Positions 41,053-50,892 of a stretch of 64,000 bases of DNA are shown in pieces. The stretch comes from Allobosea lathyri. Lineage in GTDB: Bacteria; Pseudomonadota; Alphaproteobacteria; Rhizobiales; Beijerinckiaceae. The stretch covers positions 248,001 through 312,000 of the forward strand of contig NZ_FNUY01000006.1 in assembly GCF_900108245.1 (NCBI RefSeq). The letters are read 5' to 3'. A program made the position numbers and the translations under genes. Under the pieces are notes generated by a model that saw only the letters and a program-made list of their open reading frames with translations, did no database searches and was not told where the DNA came from. Within the stretch, counting starts at the first letter, position 1; the number at the start of each line of letters is the position of its first letter.

Positions 41053-43056
41053 ATGAACGAAGACACCTCCTACGAATCGACCTTCGGCGCCAGCATGCTG
41101 GAGCATGAGGACGCTGCGCCGCAGAACCCGACCGAGAATCCGACGATGGGCGAATTGATCGGGCAGCGCTTTTCGCGCCGTGGCCTGCTCAAGGGCGCGC
41201 TCGCCGTCTCGGCGATTTCGGCGACGGTCGGCACGGTCGCGCTGGCGACGGCGGACGAGGCGCAGGCCACCGGCAAGGGCTCGGCCTTCTCGTTCAAGGA
41301 AGTCGCGGTCGGCGTCGACGCCAATCATCATGTTGCCGAGGGCTATGACGCCGATGTGCTGCTGCGCTGGGGCGATCCGCTGTTTCCCGACGCGCCGGAG
41401 TTCGATCCTGCCAGGCAGACGCCGGAAGCTCAGGCCAGGCAGTTCGGCTACAACAATGATTATGTCGGCTATACGCCGCTGCCGGGTGCTGCCGACCCTT
41501 CGGCTCATGGCCTGCTCTTCGTCAACCATGAATACACCAACCCGCACCTGATGTTCCCCGGCGTCGTCGAGATCAAGGACGGCAAGTCGGTGATGAAGAG
41601 CGCCACCAAGGAGCGCGCTGCGATCGAGATGATGGCGCATGGCGCGACCGTCGCCGAAATCCGCAAGACCAATGGCAAATGGGCGCTGGTCAAGGATTCG
41701 AAATACAACCGCCGCATCACTGTCGCGACCGAGATGCAGCTGTCGGGCCCTGTCGCGGGCGCCGACCGCGTCAAGACCAATGCCGATCCGAGCGGCAGGA
41801 AAGTGTTCGGCACGATCAACAACTGCGCCGGCGGCCTGACGCCCTGGGGTACCTTTGTCACCGGCGAGGAGAATTTCCATGGCTATTTCTCCGGCACGCT
41901 GCCGGAGGGGCACAAGGAAGCCGCCAACTACAAGCGTCTGGCGTTGCCGTCGCCGCCCTATGCCTGGGGGCGTTTCGAGGAGCGCTTCGACATCGGCAAG
42001 GAGCCGAATGAGGCGAATCGTTTCGGCTGGATCGTCGAGGTCGACCCGCAGGACCCCAATTCGATCCCGAAGAAGCGCACCGCGCTCGGCCGTTTCAAGC
42101 ATGAGGGCGCCGAGAGCATCGTCGCCAAGGACGGGCGTGTCGTGTTCTATCTCGGCGACGATGAGCGCTTCGACTATGTCTACAAATTCGTGACGGCTGG
42201 CCGGTTCGATCCGAACAACCGCGCGGCCAATATGGATCTGATGGATTCCGGCACGCTCCACGTCGCGAAATTCAGCGCCGATGGTTCGGTCGAATGGTTG
42301 CCGCTGGTGTTCGGCCAGGGGCCGCTCACGGCGGCCAATGGTTTCGCTGGCCAGGCCGACGTGCTGATCGAGACCCGCCGCGCCGGTGACCTGCTGGGCG
42401 CGACGAAGATGGACCGGCCCGAGGATGTGCAGCCCAACGGCGTCACCGGCCGCGTCTATGTCATGCTCACCAACAATACGAGCCGCACGGATGCGCAGCT
42501 TGATGCCGCCAATCCGCGCGCCAAGAACGCCTTTGGCCATATCATCGAGATCGTCGAGGATGGCGGCGATTTCACCGCGACCAAGGGCAAATGGGAAATC
42601 CTGCTGAAATGCGGGGATCCCTCCGTTGCAGCTGTCGGCGCGACCTTCTCGACCGAGACCAGCAAGAATGGCTGGTTCGGCATGCCCGACAATTGCGCGA
42701 TCGATTCCGGCGGCCGACTCTGGGTCTCGACCGACGGCAACAACATCCAGGAGACCGGACGTACCGATGGGCTCTGGGCGGTCGACACGCAAGGCGAGGC
42801 GCGGCAGACCTCGAAGCTGTTCTACCGCGTGCCACATGGCGCGGAACTCTGCGGCCCCTGTTTTGCGCCCGACGACACCACGGCTTTCGTGGCCGTCCAG
42901 CATCCCGGCGATGACGGCCCTGACTGGCCGGCATTCGGCCGCCGCTCCTATTACGAGGACCTTTCGACACGCTGGCCCGATTTCAAGCCGGACATGCCGG
43001 TGCGGCCGTCTGTGGTGGCGATCACCAAGAAGGGCGGCGGCAAGATCGGCGTTTGA
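41053..43056 (+). CDS. PhoX family phosphatase, Tat-exported
   Basis: A 667-residue protein of the PhoX/DUF839 family of calcium- and iron-dependent alkaline phosphatases. The twin-arginine signal SRRGLLKG is at about residues 41-48, with a hydrophobic stretch to about 68 and an alanine-rich cleavage region. Conserved segments: HGLLFVNHEYTNP near 152, INNCAGGLTPWGTFVTGEEN near 255-274, and PDNCAIDSGGRLWVSTDGNN near 545-564. ATG 41053 is preferred for GGGAG 7 bases upstream; ATG 41047 is an alternative. It should act in the periplasm to release phosphate from organic esters. No Pho-box was identified in the 260-base upstream gap. Confidence 0.9.
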   Translation: MNEDTSYESTFGASMLEHEDAAPQNPTENPTMGELIGQRFSRRGLLKGALAVSAISATVGTVALATADEAQATGKGSAFSFKEVAVGVDANHHVAEGYDADVLLRWGDPLFPDAPEFDPARQTPEAQARQFGYNNDYVGYTPLPGAADPSAHGLLFVNHEYTNPHLMFPGVVEIKDGKSVMKSATKERAAIEMMAHGATVAEIRKTNGKWALVKDSKYNRRITVATEMQLSGPVAGADRVKTNADPSGRKVFGTINNCAGGLTPWGTFVTGEENFHGYFSGTLPEGHKEAANYKRLALPSPPYAWGRFEERFDIGKEPNEANRFGWIVEVDPQDPNSIPKKRTALGRFKHEGAESIVAKDGRVVFYLGDDERFDYVYKFVTAGRFDPNNRAANMDLMDSGTLHVAKFSADGSVEWLPLVFGQGPLTAANGFAGQADVLIETRRAGDLLGATKMDRPEDVQPNGVTGRVYVMLTNNTSRTDAQLDAANPRAKNAFGHIIEIVEDGGDFTATKGKWEILLKCGDPSVAAVGATFSTETSKNGWFGMPDNCAIDSGGRLWVSTDGNNIQETGRTDGLWAVDTQGEARQTSKLFYRVPHGAELCGPCFAPDDTTAFVAVQHPGDDGPDWPAFGRRSYYEDLSTRWPDFKPDMPVRPSVVAITKKGGGKIGV

Positions 43057-43106
43057 GGCGCTCAGCCGTCGCGGCCGGATATGATCCGGCCAACTTCCAA
43101 AAAAGA

Positions 43107-43134
43107 AAATGCCCGGCCAAAAGCCGGGCGTTTT
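43107..43134 (+). terminator. Rho-independent terminator after phoX-like gene
   Basis: GCCCGGC-CAAAA-GCCGGGC followed by GTTTTC, 54 bases after the stop. Flanking A and T runs make it possibly bidirectional. Confidence 0.85.
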
Positions 43135-43158
43135 CATCTTCGGTCTGTACCGCTCTCG

Positions 43159-43249
43159 CCGTCATGCTCGCCCTTGTGGCGAGTATCCACGTCTTCAACA
43201 CTGCGCTCGGCAAAGATGCGGATGGCCGGGACAAGCCCGACCATGACGG
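43159..43249. repeat. Palindromic repeat, family E (single copy)
   Basis: Ends ccgtcatgctcg and gaccatgacgg are inverted, with inner gcccttgtggcgagtatcca and atggccgggacaagcccg. It is about 91 bases in size and occupies the convergent gap between the PhoX and aldolase genes. It resembles families B and C in design but not sequence. Confidence 0.6.
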
Positions 43250-43268
43250 AGTGCGCTTTTGGTCGGCC

Positions 43269-44351
43269 TCAAGCCGCCTTCTGCGTGCCGAAGGTCGGAT
43301 CGAGCTCGCCCTTGGCGTAGCGCTTCGCCATTTCGGCTGTCGTCGCAATGCGCTTGATCTTGCTGGCCTGGCCCGCGGTGTTGAATTCCTTGAGGCGCAG
43401 GGTGCAGAGCTTGGTCATCGCTTCCATGGCGGGCTTCAGGTATTTGCGCGGATCGAACTCGCCGGGGTTCTCGGAGAGGATCTTCCGGATCTGGCCGGTC
43501 ATCGCCATGCGGTTGTCGGTGTCGATATTGATCTTGCGGACACCGTGCTTGATGCCGCGCTGGATTTCCTCGACCGGCACGCCCCAGGTCTGGGGCATCT
43601 TGCCGCCATACTGGTTGATGATGTCCTGGAGGTCCTGCGGGACGCTCGATGAGCCGTGCATGACGAGGTGCATGTTCGGCAGCTTGGCGTGAATCTCCTC
43701 GATGATGTTCATCGCCAGGATCGCGCCATCGGGCTTGCGGGTGAACTTGTAGGCGCCATGCGAGGTGCCCATGGCGATGGCGAGCGCATCGACCTTGGTC
43801 TCGGCGACGAATTTCACAGCCTCTTCCGGGTTCGTCAGGAGCTGGTCGTGGGAGAGCTTGCCCTCGAAGCCGTGGCCGTCCTCCTTCTCGCCTTCGCCTG
43901 ATTCGAGCGAGCCGAGCACGCCGAGTTCACCCTCGACCGAGATGCCGCCGAGATGGGCCATCTCCGTCACAGTCCTGGTCACGCCGACATTGTAGTCCCA
44001 GTCGCCCGGCGTCTTGCCGTCGGCCTTGAGCGAGCCGTCCATCATGACCGAGGTGAAGCCGGCCTGGATCGCGGTCATGCAGGTCGCCGGCTCGTTGCCG
44101 TGGTCGAGATGCACGCAGACGGGGATGTGAGGATAGATCTCGGTGACCGCGTCCATCATGTGCTTGAGCATGATGTCGTTGGCGTAGGAGCGCGCGCCGC
44201 GCGAGGCCTGGATGATCACAGGCGCGTCGGTGGCATCGGCCGCCGCCATGATCGCCAGCGCCTGCTCCATATTGTTGATGTTGAAGGCGGGGACGCCGTA
44301 ATCGTTCTCGGCGGCATGGTCGAGCAATTGGCGAAGCGTGATGCGGGCCAT
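43269..44351 (-). CDS. fba: Class II fructose-bisphosphate aldolase (CbbA-type)
   Basis: A 360-residue zinc-dependent aldolase of the subtype often called CbbA. Marks: [19 protein letters not shown] near 22-40, the zinc/catalytic [11 protein letters not shown] near 77-87, [12 protein letters not shown] near 100-111, and [21 protein letters not shown] near 232-252. It interconverts fructose-1,6-bisphosphate with triose phosphates, and could also handle sedoheptulose bisphosphate. ATG 44351 has GGAGAGGA upstream. It is the last gene of a minus-strand tkt-gap-x-pgk-fba cluster. Confidence 0.95.
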   Translation of the reverse strand: MARITLRQLLDHAAENDYGVPAFNINNMEQALAIMAAADATDAPVIIQASRGARSYANDIMLKHMMDAVTEIYPHIPVCVHLDHGNEPATCMTAIQAGFTSVMMDGSLKADGKTPGDWDYNVGVTRTVTEMAHLGGISVEGELGVLGSLESGEGEKEDGHGFEGKLSHDQLLTNPEEAVKFVAETKVDALAIAMGTSHGAYKFTRKPDGAILAMNIIEEIHAKLPNMHLVMHGSSSVPQDLQDIINQYGGKMPQTWGVPVEEIQRGIKHGVRKINIDTDNRMAMTGQIRKILSENPGEFDPRKYLKPAMEAMTKLCTLRLKEFNTAGQASKIKRIATTAEMAKRYAKGELDPTFGTQKAA

Positions 44352-44484
44352 GTTTCTGTCCTCTCCAAAAAATGAAATCTGTGCTGCTGCCGCGATTTTG
44401 GACTGATCGACCGTGTCAGCCAAGCCCGATCGCAAATCCGGTCGCGGGCCGGCTTTGCCAGCCCGCAGGCAAGGTCGATGCCGA

Positions 44485-45675
44485 TCAGCGCTGCCGCAAT
44501 GCTTCCACGCCCGGCAGCGCCTTGCCTTCCATCCACTCCAGGAAGGCGCCGCCCGCTGTCGAGACATAGGTCAGGTCGGCTGCGACGCCGGCATGGTTCA
44601 TCGCCGCGACGGTGTCGCCGCCGCCGGCGACGGCCACGAGCTGGCCTGCCTTGACGCGCTTGGCCGCGGCCTTGGCGACCGTGACGGTGGCGGTGTCGAA
44701 GGGCGGCAGCTCGAAGGCGCCGAACGGTCCGTTCCAGACCAGCGTCTTGACATGGTCGAGCTTGAGCACGACCTCGGCGACGCTGATCGGGCCGGCGTCG
44801 AGGATCATCTCGTCGGCCTCCACGCCCGTGACAGGCACGATGCGATGGCCGGGATGAGCCTTGAATTCGCGGGCCGCGAGCGCGTCGACCGGCAGCATGA
44901 TCTCGCAGCCGGCGGCCTTGGCCTTCTCCTCGATCTCGCGGGCCGTCGCGACAAGATCATGCTCGCAGAGCGACTTGCCGACATTGATGCCGCGCGCGGC
45001 CAGGAAGGTGTTGGCCATGCCGCCACCGATGGCGAGCACATCGACTTTTTTCACGAGGTTGCCGAGCAGATCGAGCTTGGTCGAGACTTTTGCGCCGCCG
45101 ACGATCGCCATGACCGGGCGGGCGGGATTGTCGAGGCCGGCCGAGAGCGCTTCCAGCTCGGCCTGCATCGAGCGGCCGGCGAAGGCCGGCAGGACGTGGG
45201 CGAGGCCTTCCGTCGAGGCATGGGCGCGGTGGGCGGCGGAGAAGGCGTCGTTGACGAAGAGGTCGCCATTGGCGGCGAGCGCCTTGACGAAATCGGGATC
45301 GTTCTTTTCGTCGCCCGCGTGGAAGCGGGTGTTCTCGAGGAGCAGGACCTCGCCGTTCTTGGCCGCCGAGACCGCCTTGGCGACGTCCTCTCCGATGCAG
45401 TCGTCGACGAAAGTGACCGGCTGGCCCAGCGCATGCGCCAGGGCGATCGCGACCGGCCTCAGGCTGTCCTTGGCGTCGCGACCCTTGGGCCGGCCGAAAT
45501 GCGCGAGAAGGACGACCTTGCCACCCTTGCCGGAGATTTCGCGGATGGTCGGCAGGACGCGGTCGATGCGCGTGGTGTCGGTGATCTTGCCGTCTTCCAT
45601 GGGCACGTTGAGATCGACACGGACAAGCGCGCGCTTGCCCGCGAGATCGGCGTCATCAAGCGTCCTGAAGCTCAT
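44485..45675 (-). CDS. pgk: Phosphoglycerate kinase
   Basis: A 396-residue kinase. Motifs: [11 protein letters not shown] near 14-24, [10 protein letters not shown] near 55-64, the [15 protein letters not shown] stretch near 115-129, [16 protein letters not shown] near 181-196, WNGPFGAFE near 323-331, and [11 protein letters not shown] near 352-362. It transfers phosphate between 1,3-bisphosphoglycerate and ADP. The start ATG 45675 overlaps the stop of the upstream unknown gene by 4 bases, so the two are translationally coupled. Confidence 0.97.
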   Translation of the reverse strand: MSFRTLDDADLAGKRALVRVDLNVPMEDGKITDTTRIDRVLPTIREISGKGGKVVLLAHFGRPKGRDAKDSLRPVAIALAHALGQPVTFVDDCIGEDVAKAVSAAKNGEVLLLENTRFHAGDEKNDPDFVKALAANGDLFVNDAFSAAHRAHASTEGLAHVLPAFAGRSMQAELEALSAGLDNPARPVMAIVGGAKVSTKLDLLGNLVKKVDVLAIGGGMANTFLAARGINVGKSLCEHDLVATAREIEEKAKAAGCEIMLPVDALAAREFKAHPGHRIVPVTGVEADEMILDAGPISVAEVVLKLDHVKTLVWNGPFGAFELPPFDTATVTVAKAAAKRVKAGQLVAVAGGGDTVAAMNHAGVAADLTYVSTAGGAFLEWMEGKALPGVEALRQR

Positions 45676-46127
45676 CGCGACAGCAGCCCCGGAAACAGGC
45701 CGGGCACGCCGAATTTCAGCACCAGGATGGTCAGGATCACGGTCAGCACAGCGGTGATGATCGACGTGGTGAACAGCGTCGCGGCGCGGGGCGTGGCGTC
45801 GACGCGCTCGCGCAGCGATGCGATTTCGCCGCGGATCGACGCGAAGTCCATCGTGCCGGCGGCGGCATCGACCTTGTGGGCGCTGCGCTCGAGCGAGGCT
45901 TCGGCGCGGGTCAGCACGGCCTCGTAGCGGGCGAACTTCTCCTCGATGCGCGCGGCCTTCTCCTCGATGCGGGAGAGCTGGTCGAGCTTGCGGGGTTCGC
46001 CGGCCGGCGTTGCTTCTGCGGATACGACGGTGAATGCGGCCTGGGAGGGAGCGGCGGCGGTGGGCGATGCGACGAGGGTCGGCTCGGAGTTTGCCGGGCT
46101 TGCGACTGTCGGCTCGATCTTGGCCAT
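45672..46127 (-). CDS. Unknown protein: disordered N-terminus, coiled coil, C-terminal membrane helix
   Basis: A 151-residue protein. Residues 1-45 are rich in Ala, Pro, Ser and Thr and probably disordered. About 46-110 is a charged coiled coil ([29 protein letters not shown], split). About 118-145 is one membrane helix ([21 protein letters not shown]), ending in a short tail. No known family was recognised. It lies between gap and pgk and its stop overlaps the pgk start. It would be a tail-anchored inner-membrane protein; a role in anchoring or organising is speculation. ATG 46127 is used. Confidence 0.75.
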   Translation of the reverse strand: MAKIEPTVASPANSEPTLVASPTAAAPSQAAFTVVSAEATPAGEPRKLDQLSRIEEKAARIEEKFARYEAVLTRAEASLERSAHKVDAAAGTMDFASIRGEIASLRERVDATPRAATLFTTSIITAVLTVILTILVLKFGVPGLFPGLLSR

Positions 46128-46156
46128 TTGGATTCCCGTTCCTGCAAGGTCAACAT

Positions 46157-46186
46157 GAAAAGCCGCGCCCGGTTAGGCGCGGCTTT
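46157..46186 (-). terminator. Hairpin between gap and the membrane coiled-coil gene
   Basis: AAAGCCGCGCC / GGCGCGGCTTT with a 6-base loop. On the minus strand it is followed by only T and C, so the T run is short. It lies 15 bases past the gap stop and could terminate, or partially attenuate, transcription into the downstream pgk genes. Confidence 0.7.
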
Positions 46187-46200
46187 GTTACAAGGCGATG

Positions 46201-47211
46201 TCAGATAAGCTTGGCCATCGCGACCGCGGTATCGCTCATGCGGTTCGAGAAGCCCCACTCATTGTCGTACCAGGCGACCACACTGACGAACTTGTCGTCC
46301 ATGACCTTGGTCTGGTCGAGCGCGAAGGTCGACGAGGCTGGATCGTGGTTGAAGTCGATCGAGACGTTCGGCTGGTCGGTGACGGCGAGGATGCCCTTGA
46401 GCGCGCCGCGCTTGCTCGCCTTGACGATGGCGTCGTTGATCTTCTCGACCGTCGTCTTGCGCTTGGCGATGAACTTGAAGTCCACCATCGAGACGTTGGG
46501 GGTGGGCACGCGCACCGAGGAACCGTCGAGACGGCCCTTGAGCTCGGGGATGACGAGGCCGATCGCCTTGGCAGCGCCCGTCGAGGTCGGGATCATCGAG
46601 AGCGCGGCGGCGCGGCCCCGGTAGAGATCCTTATGCATCGTATCGAGCGTCGGCTGGTCGCCCGTATAGGCATGGATCGTCGTCATGAAGCCCTTGTCGA
46701 TGCCGACAGCGTCATGGAGCACGCGCACGACAGGCGCGAGGCAGTTCGTCGTGCAGGACGCGTTGGAGACGACGATATGGTCCTTGGTCAGCGCGCCGTC
46801 ATTGACGCCGAACACGACCGTCAGGTCGGCGCCGTCGCAGGGGGCCGAGACTAGCACGCGCTTGGCGCCGGCCACGAGGTGAGCGGCAGCCTTGTCGCGG
46901 GTGGTGAAGATGCCGGTGCATTCGAAGGCGATGTCGACGCCCAGCGCCTTGTGCGGCAGATCCTTGGGATCGCGGATGGCGGTGACCTTGATCGGCCCGC
47001 GGCCGACATCGATCGTATCCCCGGAGACCGTCACCGTGCCGGGGAAGCGGCCATGGACGGAGTCGAAGCGGAAGAGATGCGCGTTGGTCTCGACCGGGCC
47101 GAGATCGTTGATCGCCACGACCTCGATATCCTTGCGCTTCGACTCGATGATCGCGCGCAGAACGTTGCGCCCGATGCGGCCGAAGCCGTTGATCGCCACC
47201 TTGACCGTCAT
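46201..47211 (-). CDS. gap: Glyceraldehyde-3-phosphate dehydrogenase, type I
   Basis: A 336-residue enzyme. The NAD-binding [16 protein letters not shown] is at residues 5-20. The catalytic Cys153 lies in [12 protein letters not shown], and the partner histidine is in the TIHAYTGDQ segment near 178-186. The C-terminal [12 protein letters not shown] is intact. It oxidises glyceraldehyde-3-phosphate to 1,3-bisphosphoglycerate. A hairpin follows its stop. Upstream, between gap and tkt, lies a family C repeat. Confidence 0.97.
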   Translation of the reverse strand: MTVKVAINGFGRIGRNVLRAIIESKRKDIEVVAINDLGPVETNAHLFRFDSVHGRFPGTVTVSGDTIDVGRGPIKVTAIRDPKDLPHKALGVDIAFECTGIFTTRDKAAAHLVAGAKRVLVSAPCDGADLTVVFGVNDGALTKDHIVVSNASCTTNCLAPVVRVLHDAVGIDKGFMTTIHAYTGDQPTLDTMHKDLYRGRAAALSMIPTSTGAAKAIGLVIPELKGRLDGSSVRVPTPNVSMVDFKFIAKRKTTVEKINDAIVKASKRGALKGILAVTDQPNVSIDFNHDPASSTFALDQTKVMDDKFVSVVAWYDNEWGFSNRMSDTAVAMAKLI

Positions 47212-47300
47212 CTCAATCCTCTCCTTCGCCTAGCTCTCGGCGCAGATGCGCCATTCACGCGGGCAATTCGGCCAAAGGATGGCCGAACGCAAGCAAAAAC

Positions 47301-47428
47301 CGTCATTGCGAGGAGCGTAAGCGACGAAGCAATCCAGGGGCGGCAGAGCTCCACGTCCCTCTGAGTTGCTTCGCGGAGCCTGTCCTTGGGCTTGCCAAAG
47401 GCAAGACCCGAGGGCTCGCAATGACGGC
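47301..47428. repeat. Palindromic repeat, family C (copy C1)
   Basis: Ends cgtcattgcgaggagcgtaa and gagggctcgcaatgacgg are inverted. Inner pieces are gacgaagcaatccaggggcg and gagttgcttcgcggagcc. It lies between gap and tkt on the same strand. A shorter relative is at 55186. Confidence 0.8.
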
Positions 47429-47431
47429 GTG

Positions 47432-49450
47432 TCAGCCGTTATGGCGCTTCATCGCCGCTTCGACCACTGCGTCCGGCGTGATGCCGAAATGCTTGTAGAC
47501 GTCCTTGTAGGGGCCGCTGGCGCCGAAGGAGTGCATGCCGACGAAGCCGCCATCATGGCCGATAACCGCATCCCAACCGAAGCGGACGCCGGCCTCGATT
47601 GCTATCTTGACCGGCGCGTTGCCGATGACCGCGCCTTGCGTCGCTTCGTCCTGCAGCAGCAGAAGTTCGAGCGAGGGAACCGAGACGACGCGGGCGCGGA
47701 CGCCCTTTTCCGACAGCAGCTTGCGGGCAGCGACGGCGATCTCGAGTTCCGAGCCGGAGGCGAAGAGCGAGACCTGGGCCTTGCCGCCCTCGGCCGCCAG
47801 CAATTCGTAGCCGCCCTTGGCCGAGCGGTTGGTCGTGGTCGCGTCAGTGCGAAGCTGCGGCAGGTTCTGGCGCGACAGGGCCAGCACCGTCGGGCCGCTG
47901 GTGTGCTCAAGGGCGAACTGCCAGGCTTCGGCGGTCTCGATCGCGTCGGCCGGGCGGAAGACGCGCATGTTCGGCATGGCGCGCAAGCTGGCGATCTGCT
48001 CGACCGGCTGATGCGTCGGGCCGTCCTCGCCGAGGCCGATCGAGTCATGGGTCATGACATAGACCACCGGCAGGCCCATCAGGGCGGCAAGCCGCATCGA
48101 GGGGCGGGCATAGTCGGCAAAGACGAGGAAGGTGCCGCCGGCGGTGCGGAAACCGCCATGCAGGGTGATGCCGTTCATGGCCGCGGCCATGCCGTGCTCG
48201 CGGATGCCGTAGCGGACATAGCGGCCCTTGGGCGTCTTGGGCGTGAAATCCTCGGCGTGGCTGGTGCGCGTGTTGTTGGACGGCGTCAGATCGGCCGAGC
48301 CCATCACAACCTCCGGCATCACCGGCAGGATGACCTCGAGCGCCAGTTCGGAAGCCTTGCGGGTCGCGACCGTGACGGGGCTGGCGATCAGCGCCTTCTT
48401 GTGGGCGAGGATCGCCTTGTCGAGCTTGACCGGGACCTTGTGGCCGAGGCGGCGGTCGAACTCGGCGCGCTTGCGCTCGGAGAGCGCATCGAAGCGGGAC
48501 TGCCAGTCCTTATGCGAGGCTGCGCCGGCCGCGCCGAAGCCGCGCCAGGCCTTGAGCACGTCGGCTGCGACCTCGAAGGGGCCGCCGGTGATGCCCAGCG
48601 CCTTCTTGGCGGCGGCGAGTTCTTCGGCGCCCAGCGGCTCGCCATGGGCCTTGGAGGTGCCGGCCTTCTTGGGCGCACCGAAACCGATGACGGTCTTGCA
48701 GGCGATCATGGTCGGCTTGTTGGATTTCTGCGCGCGGCGGATCGCGGCCTCGATGGCCTCGGGATCATGGCCGTCGACGCGCTCCGAGCGCCAGCCGCAG
48801 GCCTTGAAGCGCGCGACCTGATCGACAGAATCCGAAATCGAGAGCGGACCGTCGATCGAGATGCCGTTATCGTCCCACATCACGATCAGCTTGTTCAGCT
48901 TGTGATGGCCGGCGAGCGCGATTGCTTCCTGGCTGATGCCTTCCATTAGGTCGCCATCGGATGCCAGCACATAGGTATGGTGGTCGACGACCTTCTTGCC
49001 GAATTCGGCGGCGAGCATGCGCTCGGCCATGGCCATTCCGACGGAGGTCGCGAGACCCTGGCCGAGCGGGCCGGTGGTGGTCTCGACGCCGGTCGTCATG
49101 AAGTTTTCCGGATGGCCCGGCGTCTTGGAGTCGAGCTGGCGGAACTTCTTGAGGTCGGCCAGCTCCATGCCGGGCGTGCCGGTGAGATAGAGCAGGGCGT
49201 AAAGCAGCATCGAACCGTGGCCGGCCGAGAGCACGAAACGGTCGCGGTCAGGCCAATGCGGCGCGGCGGCATCGTAGTTCATGATGCGCGTGAACAGCAC
49301 GGCGGCGACATCGGCTGCGCCCATCGGCAGGCCGGGATGGCCCGACTTCGCCTGTTCGACGCCGTCCATGGCCAGCGAGCGGATGGCGTTGGCGAGCTTG
49401 TCGTGCAAGGCGCGATCGATCGGGGCGCGTTCGGTCGGGGTCGTGGTCAT
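47432..49450 (-). CDS. tkt: Transketolase
   Basis: A 672-residue thiamine-diphosphate enzyme. Marks: [20 protein letters not shown] near 34-53, the cofactor loop [11 protein letters not shown] near 164-174 with [10 protein letters not shown] near 192, [10 protein letters not shown] near 446 and [18 protein letters not shown] near 469-486. It moves two-carbon units in the pentose phosphate and Calvin cycles. ATG 49450 is chosen; the longer open frame upstream has no family support. The stop is 4 bases from repeat C1. Confidence 0.97.
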   Translation of the reverse strand: MTTTPTERAPIDRALHDKLANAIRSLAMDGVEQAKSGHPGLPMGAADVAAVLFTRIMNYDAAAPHWPDRDRFVLSAGHGSMLLYALLYLTGTPGMELADLKKFRQLDSKTPGHPENFMTTGVETTTGPLGQGLATSVGMAMAERMLAAEFGKKVVDHHTYVLASDGDLMEGISQEAIALAGHHKLNKLIVMWDDNGISIDGPLSISDSVDQVARFKACGWRSERVDGHDPEAIEAAIRRAQKSNKPTMIACKTVIGFGAPKKAGTSKAHGEPLGAEELAAAKKALGITGGPFEVAADVLKAWRGFGAAGAASHKDWQSRFDALSERKRAEFDRRLGHKVPVKLDKAILAHKKALIASPVTVATRKASELALEVILPVMPEVVMGSADLTPSNNTRTSHAEDFTPKTPKGRYVRYGIREHGMAAAMNGITLHGGFRTAGGTFLVFADYARPSMRLAALMGLPVVYVMTHDSIGLGEDGPTHQPVEQIASLRAMPNMRVFRPADAIETAEAWQFALEHTSGPTVLALSRQNLPQLRTDATTTNRSAKGGYELLAAEGGKAQVSLFASGSELEIAVAARKLLSEKGVRARVVSVPSLELLLLQDEATQGAVIGNAPVKIAIEAGVRFGWDAVIGHDGGFVGMHSFGASGPYKDVYKHFGITPDAVVEAAMKRHNG

Positions 49451-49797
49451 GGTGATCTCAGGCTCCGTCTGGCGGAAGGGACGAGGCCGCGGCCAAATCC
49501 TGCGCAACATGGCAGGCCGACGACGGTCCGATTCTGGGTGCCGCTTACATGGCTTCGAATGGTGGCTCGATTAGGCCGCTCGCTCCATGGGAGTCAATTC
49601 GGTCGCCACAGCTTCCTTGGCAGCTTCTTTCCGCGGCACACGGCCGGTGGACGCGGCTTTCCGCAAGCCAGCCGTCAGCAATCGCGGGCAAGCCCTTGGG
49701 ATCGGGCGGCATCTGGCGATGTCGATTCCTGTTTTCGCGCGATTTGCAGTAGGGTCGCGAATCGTGTGAGCCGGCTTCGATCTGAAGGAGAGCGACG
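49451..49797. other. Divergent gap between tkt and the DUF4164 gene
   Basis: A 347-base stretch that must hold both promoters. I see no repeat of the described families and no convincing gene. An open frame at 49587-49769 (60 codons) has no ribosome-binding site and no recognisable product. Confidence 0.6.
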
Positions 49798-50112
49798 GTG
49801 GCGAGCTTGATGCTGGATAATGCGCTGGCGCGCCTTGATGGGGCGCTGGGACAGTTGGAGGCCGCGGCGCGGCGGCGTGTCGAGGCGGAGCGCGGTCGGG
49901 CCAATCTCGATACCGAACTCGCGCTGATGCAGGACGACCGGGCGCGGCTGGCCGCCGAACTCGACGGCGCCATGGCGCGACTGGGCCATGTCGAGACCGC
50001 CGCGGCGGATGTCGACCAGCGCCTGGAGCGGGCGATGAACGTGATCGGCGCCGTGATCGCGCGCGCCCAGCCGCAGCCGGACGAGCCCGAGCCCGGCCCC
50101 CCCGAACACTGA
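49798..50112 (+). CDS. DUF4164-like helical protein
   Basis: A 104-residue, highly charged helical protein (LDNALARLDGALGQLEAAARRRVEAERGRANLDTELALMQDDRARLAAELDGA, split across residues 6-58), predicted coiled coil, with a Pro/Glu-rich tail. Position directly before zapA fits the DUF4164 family of rhizobia. The start is GTG 49798 with AAGGAG 7 bases upstream. The function is unknown; linkage to zapA suggests a role in division or a related structure. The next gene begins 12 bases after the stop. Confidence 0.8.
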   Translation: MASLMLDNALARLDGALGQLEAAARRRVEAERGRANLDTELALMQDDRARLAAELDGAMARLGHVETAAADVDQRLERAMNVIGAVIARAQPQPDEPEPGPPEH

Positions 50113-50124
50113 GCGGAGAACACG

Positions 50125-50493
50125 ATGCCGCAAGTCAATGTCATGATCGCCGGCAAGGCCTACCGCATGGCCTGCGGGGAGGGCGAGGAGCCGCATCTCG
50201 AAGGCCTGGCCAAGCTCTATGACGGCAAGATCGAGGAAATGCGCCAGGCCTTCGGCGAGATCGGCGACATGCGGCTGCATGTCATGGCGGCGCTGATGGT
50301 CGCCGACGAGGTTTCCGAGCTGAGGCAGCGCATAGGGCGGCTGGAGGCGGAACTCGCCGCAGTCCAGGGCGATGCGGGAGCGACCGACCAGCGCCTCACC
50401 GAGGTCGAGGACAAGGCGGCCGAAGCGCTGGTGGCCGCGGCCGAGCGCATCGAGGGGGTGGCGCGCAGCCTGATCCCGAGCCCGGTGGGGTGA
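50125..50493 (+). CDS. zapA: Cell division protein ZapA
   Basis: A 122-residue ZapA-type protein. The N-terminal globular part (VNVMIAGKAYRMACGEGEEPHLEGLAKLYDGKI, split, about 4-37) is followed by a coiled coil (RLHVMAALMVADEVSELRQRIGRLEAEL, split, about 50-77 and on). ZapA bundles FtsZ filaments at mid-cell. The start is ATG 50125 with GAGCGGAG upstream. Its position before 6S RNA and 5-FCL matches a conserved proteobacterial order. Confidence 0.92.
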   Translation: MPQVNVMIAGKAYRMACGEGEEPHLEGLAKLYDGKIEEMRQAFGEIGDMRLHVMAALMVADEVSELRQRIGRLEAELAAVQGDAGATDQRLTEVEDKAAEALVAAAERIEGVARSLIPSPVG

Positions 50494-50526
50494 GATATCG
50501 TCTCAAACCGCAGCCCTCAGCACCGC

Positions 50527-50639
50527 AGCCCTCATCTTGGGAGCCGCGAAGCGGCGTCTCGAAGGATGCTTCAATAGGCTCTCGAACCGTCTGGACCATC
50601 CTTCGAGACGCGCCTGCGGCGCTCCTCAGGATGAGGGCT
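50527..50639. repeat. Palindromic repeat, family A (copy A8)
   Basis: Outer arms agccctcatcttgggagcc and gcgctcctcaggatgagggct; inner arms gcgtctcgaaggatg and catccttcgagacgc. It lies between zapA and the 6S RNA, on the same strand, at a conserved junction. A stray agccctcag precedes it. Confidence 0.9.
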
Positions 50640-50725
50640 GAGGGATCAGGATGATGACCGAGGTAAATGTGAACAGTCGCCGGAGAGCCACTGGCGCTTT
50701 GCCGGCGCGCATCTTACATTGGCGA

Positions 50726-50850
50726 TGCGGGGCTGCCTGGTGCGTGCGAGAACTGTATTCCCGGGCCCATACGACTCCCTAGGGAGCTGTCCCTGACCGG
50801 GTCCCTGGACCCGGACACACGGCGCCCACCTACTTTAGTAGGTGTCCCGG
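50726..50850 (+). ncRNA. ssrS: 6S RNA (probable)
   Basis: The region between zapA and the 5-FCL gene holds the 6S RNA in many proteobacteria. Here it contains a potential closing stem GGTGCGTG (50739-50746) with CACACGGCGCC (50816-50826), an internal perfect hairpin CCGGGTCC / GGACCCGG (50797-50814), and a central palindrome CTCCCTAGGGAG (50775-50786). A final hairpin CACCTACT / AGTAGGTG ends at 50844. 6S RNA mimics an open promoter and binds sigma70-RNA polymerase. A TTACAT -10-like box at 50714-50719 supports a 5' end near 50726. Ends are approximate; the call rests mainly on synteny. Confidence 0.68.
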
Positions 50851-50892
50851 GATCGAAATCTTCACGGCCAAGGTGGCTCCGCACTCTGCCTC

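Noticed and set aside
40999..43137. A 712-codon minus-strand open frame opposite the PhoX gene
   Set aside because: It mirrors the codon structure of the PhoX gene, which has a Tat signal and family motifs; the minus frame has none.
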